The notes below the pieces were generated by a model, which saw only the letters and a list, made by a program, of their open reading frames with translations, searched no databases and was not told where the DNA came from. 64,000 nt of DNA from Saccharospirillaceae bacterium (GTDB taxonomy: Bacteria > Pseudomonadota > Gammaproteobacteria > Pseudomonadales > Oceanobacteraceae), in NCBI GenBank assembly GCA_021208685.1, contig JAJOJJ010000002.1:1-64000 (forward strand), written 5' to 3'. A program made the translations under genes and the position numbers. How positions within the stretch are numbered: position 1 is the first letter of the stretch; the number at the start of each line of letters is the position of its first letter. Positions 17,894 to 25,962 of this stretch are shown here, in pieces.

Positions 17894-19975
17894 ATGAATA
17901 TCAAAAGCCGCATTCTGTTGTGTGTCATCATTCTGCAAATCACAGGCTTTACTGCTTTGTTGCTGCACTACAACAGCCGCGCCAGTGATTCGGTGCTGGA
18001 ATTCAACCGCCAGCAAATCATGGCCGCCGTTACCGCCAGTGTGCAGCGTCTGGATGCCACCGCCGCGCAGATGGAGCGAACGGCTCTGGGTCTGGCACGC
18101 AGCGGTGAACATCATGAGCAGCAACATCATCGTCATCAGCCCGGACACATACGCACTGAGCTGTTGAAACTGCTGGTTGATACTTTTCAGTCTTTTGATC
18201 ATGCACTCGGTGGCGGCATCTGGTATGAGCCATACATCATCGACCCCGGTATGCGTTATTTTGGCCCTTACGCGTTTCACAGGGGCACTGATGTTATTCC
18301 GACCTGGGAGCTGAGCAGCGAGAGTTACGATTACCTGAATCAGCCCTGGTACACTCTGGCTATCCCGTCTGACTGGCCACGACAGACACCACGCGCGGAA
18401 AATCTGTACTGGACCCCACCCTATTTTGATAATGCCGGCACCGAGGTGCTGATCATGACCGTCAATGCCCTGATGTACGATACCCGTCAGACGCTGATTG
18501 GTGTTGCCACTGTTGACTGGGAAATGGCGGCATTACGCCAGCAAATCCGGGAACTCAAGATAACACCGGGAACCCGTCCTTTTCTGCTCCACCAGAACAG
18601 TGGCCGCTATCTGGTCGGGCCGGACAACAGCAGCGACATCAATACCATCGTCAGCAACAGCGATCTGCTGACGCTGAACGCCAGTCAGGCGACTGAGCTG
18701 CAGGAACACAGTGGCGAATACCTGTTCGCTGCCCGCAGTCAGACCGGACTGGTTCTGGGCGTACGCATTCCGCACGCTGATCTGGCGCTGGCTGTTCAGC
18801 AGCGTCTGGCGGATGGTATGACCATCAATATCGGCATCGCTGTTCTGTTTGTCTCCATTATGGCGTTGGTGCTGGAATTTTTATTCCGCCCGTTTCAGCA
18901 GATTCTCAGCCGTCTGCAAAGTACGGTTGACTATAACCGCGAAGCCAGCCAGCCCTCTTTCCGCCCGTTGCAGTACGATGCGGAAAACGAATTCACACCC
19001 ATTGTCCGGGTCTTCAATACTCTGGTTACTCAGGTTGATCAGTTTACCCGCCGCCTGTCAGAGACCAACAGCCAGCTGTTGACTGAACAACAGCGGGTGG
19101 AAGAGCTGAACGCCACACTGGAATCCAAAGTGGAAGAGCGCACCCGTGAACTTGAGCACAAGAACGCTGAAGTAAGCGAATCACTGCGTAAGCTGAAGCT
19201 GACCCAGCAGCAGCTGGTCAATCTGGAAAAACACGCAGCGCTGGGCGAAGTGGTGGCCGGTCTGGCGCACGAAATCAATACTCCGCTGGGTATCAGTGTG
19301 ACGGCGGTCAGTGCGCTGGAAGATCAGCTGAAAGACATTGCCCGGCAGTTCCGCGCCGGACAGCTGACCAAAACGTCCTTTGACGATTTTATCCAGTTCT
19401 CTGAAGAGGGGGTGCAAATAACCGCCGACAACCTGCGTCGCGCTGCCGATCTGGTTACGCGTTTCAAGCAGGTGGCGGTGGATCAGTCGAGCGAGCAACG
19501 AAGGGATTTTGAGCTGGGGGATTATCTGCAGAGCATTGTTGTGTCGCTGCGCCCGAACTATAAATACCGCCCGATTGATGTCAGCGTTGAATGCCCGAAA
19601 CGTATCTTCATCAGCAGCTATCCCGGCGCGGTTGCGCAAATATTTACCAACCTGATGATGAATTCCCTGACCCATGCCTTCGATGACAATCCTCCGCAAC
19701 GGGGGCAGATCCGTATTGAAGTACAGCAACAGGATCAGCAGGTGGAGGTCGTATTCAGTGATAATGGCCGCGGGATGGATGAAGACACCCTGAAGCAGCT
19801 GTTCGATCCGTTTTTCACCACCAAGCGCAATCAGGGGGGCAGTGGTATTGGTGCTTACATTATTCAGGATCTGGTCAGCCACCAGCTGCATGGCTCGCTT
19901 CAGGTCAGCAGCACGCCGGGCCAGGGCACCCGCTTTGTTATCCGCTTCCCACTGACCCGTCCGGCCATCGTCTGA
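17894..19975 (+). CDS. Orphan sensor histidine kinase with periplasmic cache-like domain
   Basis: This is a 693-residue membrane sensor. A transmembrane segment (residues 7-24) leads to a periplasmic region (25-305) resembling a double-cache domain (GIWYEPYIIDPG, QPWYTLAI, GVATVDWEM). A second membrane segment lies at 310-330, then a HAMP-like linker, a long coiled coil (385-445), a HisKA-like box with His459 (GLAHEINTPLG) and HATPase_c (DNGRGMDEDT, GGSGIGAY). The HEINTPLG box is typical of the HisKA_7TM/DctB-like group. Residues 71-85 are unusually His-rich and could bind metal. No response regulator gene is adjacent. Confidence 0.88.
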   Translation: MNIKSRILLCVIILQITGFTALLLHYNSRASDSVLEFNRQQIMAAVTASVQRLDATAAQMERTALGLARSGEHHEQQHHRHQPGHIRTELLKLLVDTFQSFDHALGGGIWYEPYIIDPGMRYFGPYAFHRGTDVIPTWELSSESYDYLNQPWYTLAIPSDWPRQTPRAENLYWTPPYFDNAGTEVLIMTVNALMYDTRQTLIGVATVDWEMAALRQQIRELKITPGTRPFLLHQNSGRYLVGPDNSSDINTIVSNSDLLTLNASQATELQEHSGEYLFAARSQTGLVLGVRIPHADLALAVQQRLADGMTINIGIAVLFVSIMALVLEFLFRPFQQILSRLQSTVDYNREASQPSFRPLQYDAENEFTPIVRVFNTLVTQVDQFTRRLSETNSQLLTEQQRVEELNATLESKVEERTRELEHKNAEVSESLRKLKLTQQQLVNLEKHAALGEVVAGLAHEINTPLGISVTAVSALEDQLKDIARQFRAGQLTKTSFDDFIQFSEEGVQITADNLRRAADLVTRFKQVAVDQSSEQRRDFELGDYLQSIVVSLRPNYKYRPIDVSVECPKRIFISSYPGAVAQIFTNLMMNSLTHAFDDNPPQRGQIRIEVQQQDQQVEVVFSDNGRGMDEDTLKQLFDPFFTTKRNQGGSGIGAYIIQDLVSHQLHGSLQVSSTPGQGTRFVIRFPLTRPAIV

Positions 19976-20065
19976 CCGCCCGATTCCTCCGTTGAACACC
20001 CTGCGATTGCCGCCCGGCAGCGGATGCGTATAATCGCCACTCCAATTCACGAGGAGTGCTTAACT

Positions 20066-20347
20066 GTGCTGAAAGTAAACGAATATTTTGATGGCAAAGT
20101 AAAATCCATTGCCCTGCAAACCGCGACTCTGCCAGCAACGGTTGGCGCGATGGAAGCCGGTGAGTACGAATTTGGCACCAGCCAGAAAGAAGTGATGACC
20201 GTGGTTTCCGGCAGCATGGATGTTCTGCTGCCAGGTGCCAGCGAATGGCAGACCGTCGCTCAGGGCGAGTCATTCGAAGTACCGGCCAACGTAAAATTCC
20301 AGGTAAAAATGGCGACTCAGACCGCCTACTTCTGTACCTACGAATAA
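20066..20347 (+). CDS. ppnP: Pyrimidine/purine nucleoside phosphorylase PpnP
   Basis: This is a 93-residue cupin-fold enzyme of the PpnP/YaiE family (formerly DUF1255), which phosphorolyses a broad range of nucleosides. It aligns along its whole length with E. coli Ppn[41 protein letters not shown] and [11 protein letters not shown]. The start is taken as GTG at 20066 because gaggag lies 9 bases upstream and the resulting N-terminus matches the family. An upstream in-frame ATG at 20024 would add 14 unrelated residues. It is monocistronic and ends at a strong hairpin. Confidence 0.93.
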   Translation: MLKVNEYFDGKVKSIALQTATLPATVGAMEAGEYEFGTSQKEVMTVVSGSMDVLLPGASEWQTVAQGESFEVPANVKFQVKMATQTAYFCTYE

Positions 20348-20356
20348 GCGTTATGC

Positions 20357-20389
20357 GCTGAAGCATCCAGCAGAGCTGGCTGCTTCAGC
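20357..20389. terminator. Strong hairpin between convergent ppnP and the GGDEF-EAL gene
   Basis: The arms gctgaagca (20357-20365) and tgcttcagc (20381-20389) extend into an inner ccagc/gctgg stem with loop aga. No T tract follows on the plus strand because the mobile element begins at 20391, two bases past the hairpin. Before that insertion it would have lain immediately downstream of both genes, so it was probably their shared terminator. Confidence 0.6.
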
Positions 20390-20390
20390 C

Positions 20391-20658
20391 TAGGGCCTGT
20401 CGACACTCATTAAACAGGCCTGTTATCGGCTAAAAACTCCTCAGACAAGGCGCTGAGAGTGTGGCCTAACGGGTTAAGCAAACGAACAGCAACGCAGGAT
20501 GAGGGATTTTTAGCCATAACCCTTCGGGCTGAGGCCAGTTTTCCCCAATAACATCGTCGCTCGTCATTCATTTAGCCCGCTAATATCACTCCTCTCTCCT
20601 TGTTCTGAGAAAAACTGGCTCTCAGCAGGCCGGATTTACTTAGTGTCGACAGGCCCTA
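20391..20658. mobile_element. 268-bp MITE-like element with 17-bp terminal inverted repeats
   Basis: The left end tagggcctgtcgacact (20391-20407) and right end (20642-20658) are perfect reverse complements. The outer TA on each side fits duplication of a TA target. The interior has no coding frame and contains sequence shared with other spacers in this window (gcaacgcagg). The right end is repeated at 203-219. The transposase that would move it is not in the window; IS5- or IS630-type enzymes are the usual candidates for TA targets. It covers the final eight codons of the minus-strand gene 20636-23311. Confidence 0.85.
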
Positions 20659-23311
20659 ACAGTGCCGTCAGTTCTGCCAGCGGCAATGGTTTGCTGAAAT
20701 AAAATCCCTGATACGTTTCACAGCCATTCGTGCGCAAGAATTCCAGCTGCAGTGCCGTTTCCACCCCTTCTGCCAGAATCTGTAACCCCAGCCCATGCGC
20801 CATATTGATAATGGTACTGGTAATTACCCGCCCTTCTTCTTCACGTTCAACGCTGTTAATAAAGCTGCGGTCAATTTTCAGTTTATCGACCCGGTAACGG
20901 TGCAGATACGCCAGGGATGAATACCCCGTACCAAAATCATCCACCGCCAGCATCACGCCCAGCGCTTTCAGTCCGGCAATGGTTGATAACACCTGCGCCG
21001 TGGGTTCCAGCAGAGCACCCTCCGTAATTTCCAGCTCCAGCCAGCTCGGATCCAGCTGATAACGATCCAGTAAAGCTTTGAGACGCTCCACCAACCCCCC
21101 GGCAACAAAGGTTGGCTGGGTGATATTCACGGCCAGAATCAGTGGTGCGATGCCCTGCTGCTGCCAGAGAGAAAGCTGGCGACAGGCTTTGTTCAGCACC
21201 CAGCTGTCCAGTTCCGGCATCAGACCATTGTCTTCCGCCACCGGCAGAAAACGCCCGGGCTGAATCATCCCTTCCTGCTCATGCTGCCAGCGGATCAGGG
21301 CCTCAACCCCGGTTACCCGACCAGTATGAATACACACCTGAGGCTGATAATGCAGCTGTAACTCGTCATCACGCTGTAATGCATGGCGCAGCTCATTGCC
21401 CAGTTCCAGCCGGTCGGTCGCGGCCTGCGTCAGATCGTTGGTGTAAAACTGATAATGATTGCGGCCTTTTCTCTTGGCCTGATACATCGCCACATCGGCA
21501 TTACTGAGCAGTTGTGTGACATCACAGCCATGATCAGGAAAGAGCGTGATCCCCAGACTGGCACCGATAAATAATTCCCGGCCAATTCCCACATCAAACG
21601 CGCTGCCAAATAATTGCTGAATAATGTCAGCCACGCGCTTCACCTGATCGTCGCTGACGATATTTTCCAGTACCACGACAAATTCATCACCGCCCTGACG
21701 CACCACCGTGTCCGAGTCGCGCAGACGCTCCCGCAGGCGGCGCGCGCATTCCTGCAACAGGCGATCACCGGCTGGATGACCAAGGCTGTCATTGATGTGT
21801 TTGAAATGGTCAAGATCGATGGTAATAACGGCAATTTTTCGTTGCTTCTGCGTCGCCAGATCAATAGCAGCCTGCAGCTTAAGCAACAGGGAACTGCGGT
21901 TCGGCAGACCGGTAAGCGAATCGTAATGAGCCAGATAATCCAACTGTTGTTCTGATTCTTTCTGACGGGAAATATCCGCAAACACCGCCACATAGTGGCT
22001 GATTGCCCGGCGCTCATCGCGCACACTGGTCACGGTTAAAAACTGGGGAAATACCTCACCGTTTTTACGCCGGTTCCATACCTCATCACGCCAGAACCCT
22101 TTTTGCTGCACGTCGTGGCGGATATCCTGCAGCACGTTGCGCTGACGCCGTTCCGGATTAAGCATCTGCACGGAACGGCCACGCACTTCGTCTTCGCTGT
22201 AACCGGTAATCGTACTGAAGGCCGGGTTGACGGCCTCAATCAAACCGTCCGGGTCAGTAATCACCACGCCTTCCATGGTCGATTCAAACACCCTCGACGC
22301 CTGCTGCAAACGCTGTTCTCGTGCATGCGCTTCAGTAATATCCTGCACCGTGCCAACGCGCGCGACGGCAATGCCGTTATCATTCAGCAGGATCTCCCCG
22401 ATACCATGAATCATCTTTATCTGGCCCGACGGAGTGCAGATACGGTAAGTCATATCAGATGGCTGCAAGGTGTGCAGACTGTGCTGCAAGGTGCGGATAA
22501 CCCGCTCTTTGTCTTCCGGATGCAGATAAGCAATGTAGTCTTCCAGACTGACCTGAGTCACTTCCGGGCTGAGTTCAAAAATCTCACCGGCCTGAGGCGT
22601 AAATGTGATGCGATTATGCAGCACATCATCGTGCCAGCTGCCAATTCTGGCCAGCCGCTCCGTCTGCAACAGCGAGCGTTCACGCTGATCAAGATAGGCC
22701 ATTACCGTCAGACGATCCGCCACCAGAAAACACAGCTGAGCAAAGGTAGAAAGCAGCGAGCGCTCATGTTCATCCGGTGTTGGGGCGGCGGCGTGAAAAC
22801 CCAGCAGCATACAGCCCGAGGCCGTCTCACGTCCGGCAACCGGCAGCAGCAACACCTGCTCACAAGCCATCGCCTGCAACACCAGATGCTCTGCCGCTCC
22901 TTGCTCCAGCGCCGATGACAGCAGCCTTGGCTGCTGGCCATTGACCAGTTCACACCACTTCTGCTGCTGTTCAGCCAGTGCATGCAATGCTTCGCTGCGG
23001 GTTTCATCCTGACCGGTGAGGATACACACAGGCTGGGTGTGAATCCCTTGCGGGCATAAAAAGAGAGCAATCTGAACAGCCTGCAAACGGGTCGCAATCA
23101 AACGCAGAGAGGCCTGTAAATCCGCATGTAACGTACCGGGGCGACTGTTTAAAAAGCGCTTCACGCTGCTGTCCAGCAACGACTCCAACCGGGCACTGAC
23201 AACCAGCGGCGGAACCTGCGAACGGTGTCCAGACGCCTCACCACTGACCAGGTCTTTCCAGACCTGACTCCAGTGGTTCTGCCGGTCGGCAGAAAATGAC
23301 ATACCAGTCAT
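20636..23311 (-). CDS. GAF-PAS-PAS-GGDEF-EAL c-di-GMP signalling protein
   Basis: This is an 891-residue soluble protein. A GAF-like region spans about residues 50-200, a first PAS 215-330, a second PAS 337-450, GGDEF 455-625 and EAL 635-885. The GGDEF motif is intact (540-544), with an inhibitory-site RDSD at 531-534. EAL is canonical (EALIRW from 670) and DDFGTGYSS is present. Both diguanylate cyclase and phosphodiesterase activities are therefore possible; the net output cannot be told from sequence. The last residues (PVDTK and the stop) are encoded by the terminal repeat of an inserted mobile element. A PilZ gene lies 26 bases upstream on the same strand. Confidence 0.93.
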   Translation of the reverse strand: MTGMSFSADRQNHWSQVWKDLVSGEASGHRSQVPPLVVSARLESLLDSSVKRFLNSRPGTLHADLQASLRLIATRLQAVQIALFLCPQGIHTQPVCILTGQDETRSEALHALAEQQQKWCELVNGQQPRLLSSALEQGAAEHLVLQAMACEQVLLLPVAGRETASGCMLLGFHAAAPTPDEHERSLLSTFAQLCFLVADRLTVMAYLDQRERSLLQTERLARIGSWHDDVLHNRITFTPQAGEIFELSPEVTQVSLEDYIAYLHPEDKERVIRTLQHSLHTLQPSDMTYRICTPSGQIKMIHGIGEILLNDNGIAVARVGTVQDITEAHAREQRLQQASRVFESTMEGVVITDPDGLIEAVNPAFSTITGYSEDEVRGRSVQMLNPERRQRNVLQDIRHDVQQKGFWRDEVWNRRKNGEVFPQFLTVTSVRDERRAISHYVAVFADISRQKESEQQLDYLAHYDSLTGLPNRSSLLLKLQAAIDLATQKQRKIAVITIDLDHFKHINDSLGHPAGDRLLQECARRLRERLRDSDTVVRQGGDEFVVVLENIVSDDQVKRVADIIQQLFGSAFDVGIGRELFIGASLGITLFPDHGCDVTQLLSNADVAMYQAKRKGRNHYQFYTNDLTQAATDRLELGNELRHALQRDDELQLHYQPQVCIHTGRVTGVEALIRWQHEQEGMIQPGRFLPVAEDNGLMPELDSWVLNKACRQLSLWQQQGIAPLILAVNITQPTFVAGGLVERLKALLDRYQLDPSWLELEITEGALLEPTAQVLSTIAGLKALGVMLAVDDFGTGYSSLAYLHRYRVDKLKIDRSFINSVEREEEGRVITSTIINMAHGLGLQILAEGVETALQLEFLRTNGCETYQGFYFSKPLPLAELTALLGPVDTK

Positions 23312-23337
23312 GCAACTACTCCAGAACTGGAAAACGG

Positions 23338-23991
23338 CTATTGCCGGTGAATATTGGAAAGTACGTAAGCGTGTAATGTGATGCGGTCAGAATCGCTCAT
23401 GGCCAGAAATTGCAGCCCGACGCCGACACCTCCGGCCTCCTTGCTGAATGCACGCACCACTGCATCCAGTTTGATAATACGTTCAATACCACTGACTGAC
23501 ACTTGTGCAGTCAGCTGAATATTGTCGCCGATATCCACCGGCAGCATTCTGGCTTCCAGACGCGCACCGCCCAGACTCAGGTCTTTAATCATGGCAGAGC
23601 ATTTCTGCGCGAAGTTCTCGCCGTAATGCACCGAGGTAATCAGCGCAACTTTAGCGCGTACGGAACTGCGTACTTCCCCCAGTACCAGAGCCGCTGGCAT
23701 CGCCAGATGCAAATGCGGATAAGGTGCGCGGGAAATATGGGTAATTTCGGTACGGAAGGCGCAGGCGCAATTCATTTGTGTGGCAAATAACCGTACCGCC
23801 AGCGAAGCGCCAAGCTTCAGCACCATAGGAGAGCCATTCACGAGTGGCGTGGTAACAATGATGCCCTGCCCGGCACGGTAACCCAGCAGAACCGATTTAT
23901 CACGCTCACTGGTATAGCCTTCAAAATCCAGCTGTAATGGCTGACCCGGCATCAGCCGAAGATCCTCAAATCGTGTGTTTTTTTCTTCCAT
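23338..23991 (-). CDS. YcgR-like PilZ domain c-di-GMP receptor
   Basis: This is a 217-residue protein with an N-terminal YcgR-type domain (about 8-100) and a C-terminal PilZ domain (105-215). Both c-di-GMP binding motifs are intact: RxxxR at Arg108-Arg112 and DxSxxG at Asp137-Ser139-Gly142. Proteins of this layout act as flagellar brakes or other c-di-GMP effectors in the cytoplasm. It is 26 bases upstream of the GGDEF-EAL gene in the same direction, so enzyme and receptor are probably produced together. No flagellar or cellulose genes are nearby, so the target is unknown. Confidence 0.88.
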   Translation of the reverse strand: MEEKNTRFEDLRLMPGQPLQLDFEGYTSERDKSVLLGYRAGQGIIVTTPLVNGSPMVLKLGASLAVRLFATQMNCACAFRTEITHISRAPYPHLHLAMPAALVLGEVRSSVRAKVALITSVHYGENFAQKCSAMIKDLSLGGARLEARMLPVDIGDNIQLTAQVSVSGIERIIKLDAVVRAFSKEAGGVGVGLQFLAMSDSDRITLHAYVLSNIHRQ

Positions 23992-24168
23992 GCCCGCAGC
24001 ATATGGCCAAAATAGTTATTGATACTTTAGTGTAGACCAGAAAACGCCTGACAAAGTGTCCAAGCGCTTTACGATACTTGCAGGCATCGCGACCACCGCT
24101 CATCATGTTGCCGGTCATGCCATCAGACGATGATAATGATCTTTTTTAAGACTATTCTGAGGTAGCCT

Positions 24169-24426
24169 GTGTTTGATAAATCCGATCTGGTGCGCCTGGT
24201 CACCATGACCATGCCCTTTGGCAAATATCAGGGACGGGTGCTGATCGACATTCCCGAAGAATACCTGCTATGGCTGAACAATAAGGGTATGCCGGCCGGA
24301 CAACTGGGCATGCTGCTGTCGCTGGCACTGGAAATTAAAATCAACGGCCTGGAAGATATTCTCAAGCCGTTACGTGGCCGGTCAGCAACCGTTCTGGTCA
24401 ACTCAACCTCTGAAACACTGCACTGA
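24169..24426 (+). CDS. DUF3820 family protein (85 aa)
   Basis: This small protein matches the DUF3820 family (also known as QSregVF): MPFGKYQGRVLIDIPEEYL followed by WLNNKGMPAGQLGMLL and LALEIKINGLE. The function of the family is not established. The GTG start at 24169 is supported by a gagg site 6 bases upstream. The last 18 residues are variable. Its stop lies 11 bases before the next gene, so the two probably form an operon. Confidence 0.85.
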   Translation: MFDKSDLVRLVTMTMPFGKYQGRVLIDIPEEYLLWLNNKGMPAGQLGMLLSLALEIKINGLEDILKPLRGRSATVLVNSTSETLH

Positions 24427-24436
24427 CGATACCGCT

Positions 24437-25141
24437 ATGAAGACGCTGGGCCTGCTCGAAACCGATACCCTCTACCCCGATCTGCTGGATGAATACCGCT
24501 CGTACGGCAATATGTTCACGCAATTTTTTGCGCGTCTGGGCATTCCCCTCAGCTATCGCTTTTATCAGGTGCAACAGGGTGAGTTGCCACAGGATATTAA
24601 AGAATGTGATGCCTACCTGATTACCGGCTCAAAGGCCGGTGTCTATGACGATCTGCCGTGGATTAAACCGCTGCAGGACTGGATCAGACTGGCCTACAGT
24701 CAGCACGGTAAGATGATCGGTATCTGTTTTGGTCATCAGCTGCTGGCTCATACTCTGGGCGGTTATGCCATGCGCAGCGATAAAGGCTGGGGCATCGGCG
24801 TACACACCACCCGCATTGAACACCGTCCGAGCTGGCTCAACGACGACCTGTCACATCTGCGCCTGATATACAGCCACCGCGATCAGGTACTGACCCTGCC
24901 CCCTGAAGCACGGCGTCTGGCCAGCAGTGAATTCTGTGAAAATGCCGCCTTTTATATCGACCAGCGCGTGCTGGCCTTTCAGGGACATCCGGAATTTACC
25001 GTTGAATACACCAAAAAATTATTGCCACGCCGGGAAAACTGCATCGGACCGGATTTGTTCCGTGAAGGGATGAATACCCTGACGCAGCCCACCGATGCCG
25101 ACAGGGTGGGACACTGGCTGGCAGAATTTATCCGGCTTTAA
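24437..25141 (+). CDS. Class I glutamine amidotransferase (GMP synthase-like, stand-alone)
   Basis: This is a 234-residue protein made only of a class I glutamine amidotransferase domain. The triad is complete: nucleophile Cys97 in GICFGHQ, His184 and Glu186 in QGHPEF. Members of this group are annotated as GMP-synthase-like amidotransferases, and some hydrolyse gamma-glutamyl compounds instead (PuuD-type roles). No synthetase partner is adjacent. ATG at 24437 is chosen because the longer frame overlaps the DUF3820 gene and the domain begins at MKTLGLLETD. Confidence 0.88.
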   Translation: MKTLGLLETDTLYPDLLDEYRSYGNMFTQFFARLGIPLSYRFYQVQQGELPQDIKECDAYLITGSKAGVYDDLPWIKPLQDWIRLAYSQHGKMIGICFGHQLLAHTLGGYAMRSDKGWGIGVHTTRIEHRPSWLNDDLSHLRLIYSHRDQVLTLPPEARRLASSEFCENAAFYIDQRVLAFQGHPEFTVEYTKKLLPRRENCIGPDLFREGMNTLTQPTDADRVGHWLAEFIRL

Positions 25142-25165
25142 CAGCAGCCATTTCAAAGACAACGC

Positions 25166-25399
25166 TCAGAGAAACTTACGCACATACCAGCAACTGGCCT
25201 GAATGTCATACCCCTGACCCTTTGCCCAGGCCAGTCCTTCCTTTACCAGCTCTTCGGCCAGACCTTTACCGCGCAGGCGGAAAGGTACATAGGTATGGGT
25301 AAAATCAATCCGCTGACCGTCAATCACATAATCCAGCACACATTCGTGGCCGTCCTGCTCAATAATAAAACGCTGCTGTTCTGCCTGATGAATCACCAT
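25166..25399 (-). CDS. YjdJ-type GNAT N-acetyltransferase (77 aa)
   Basis: This is a minimal acetyltransferase of the Acetyltransf_CG (GCN5-related, YjdJ) family. Visible elements are DGHECVLDYVIDGQRIDFTHTYVP and the acetyl-CoA loop FRLRGKGLAEELV (Q/RxxGxG/A). The 77-residue length is normal for the family. ATG at 25399 has gggag upstream; the frame is open for 32 more codons but that extension has no homology. The substrate is unknown. It lies 46 bases downstream of the DUF3301-like gene on the same strand. Confidence 0.82.
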   Translation of the reverse strand: MVIHQAEQQRFIIEQDGHECVLDYVIDGQRIDFTHTYVPFRLRGKGLAEELVKEGLAWAKGQGYDIQASCWYVRKFL

Positions 25400-25445
25400 G
25401 ATCACTCTCCCGATCTCAAACATTTCGCGCAGCGGTAACAGCCGC

Positions 25446-25793
25446 TCAGTGAATACGGTGCGCCTGTAATTCCAGTTTCGCCACCCGTCGTCCAATCAGC
25501 GTCAGCATACCCTGATAACGCTCGTCACCGGTGGACGAAAATTCAAACCGATAAGTCCGTACCAGCCGCCAGCCGCCGTTCTGACTGCGGCCCTCCCCTT
25601 TGACCAGCTGCAGCGAAGGAATACGACGCATACGCAGCGTCTCCAGCATCAGGGTATCGTCCAGTAATTGCACATCTTCCTGCTGACAATGACGACGCAC
25701 CGCATGCAGCGCCAATAACCGCGCCTGCTGCTGGCGATTCCAGAAAACATACACCAGCGCCACACAGGCAAAAAAGAAAATCCAGCCGAGCAT
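25446..25793 (-). CDS. DUF3301-like membrane-anchored protein
   Basis: This is a 115-residue protein with one N-terminal membrane anchor (LGWIFFFACVALVYVFW, residues 2-18) and a cytoplasmic basic domain containing the DUF3301 pattern: RHCQQEDVQLLDDTL, SLQLVKGEGR, RTYRFEFSSTGDERYQG. The function is unknown. ATG at 25793 is chosen over a longer frame reaching 26021, because that extension overlaps the RND gene and has no family resemblance. It is on the same strand as the RND pump and follows it by 169 bases. Confidence 0.8.
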   Translation of the reverse strand: MLGWIFFFACVALVYVFWNRQQQARLLALHAVRRHCQQEDVQLLDDTLMLETLRMRRIPSLQLVKGEGRSQNGGWRLVRTYRFEFSSTGDERYQGMLTLIGRRVAKLELQAHRIH

Positions 25794-25962
25794 TGTAACG
25801 TCCGCCTTAAAAATACGCCCTTGCGGACATGGTGAGTAACAGATGACAGGCTGAATATGGAGGCAAATGGCGAAAATTAAAAGGCCGGAATAACCGCGTA
25901 GAAAGGCGGAAACCATGACAAAAGGTTTCCGCCTTACTGGCCGCACGCAGCAGCGCGGCGGC

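Noticed and set aside
22103-22918. 271-codon plus-strand frame inside the GGDEF-EAL gene
   Set aside because: The minus-strand protein is conserved throughout this stretch, so the frame is a shadow.
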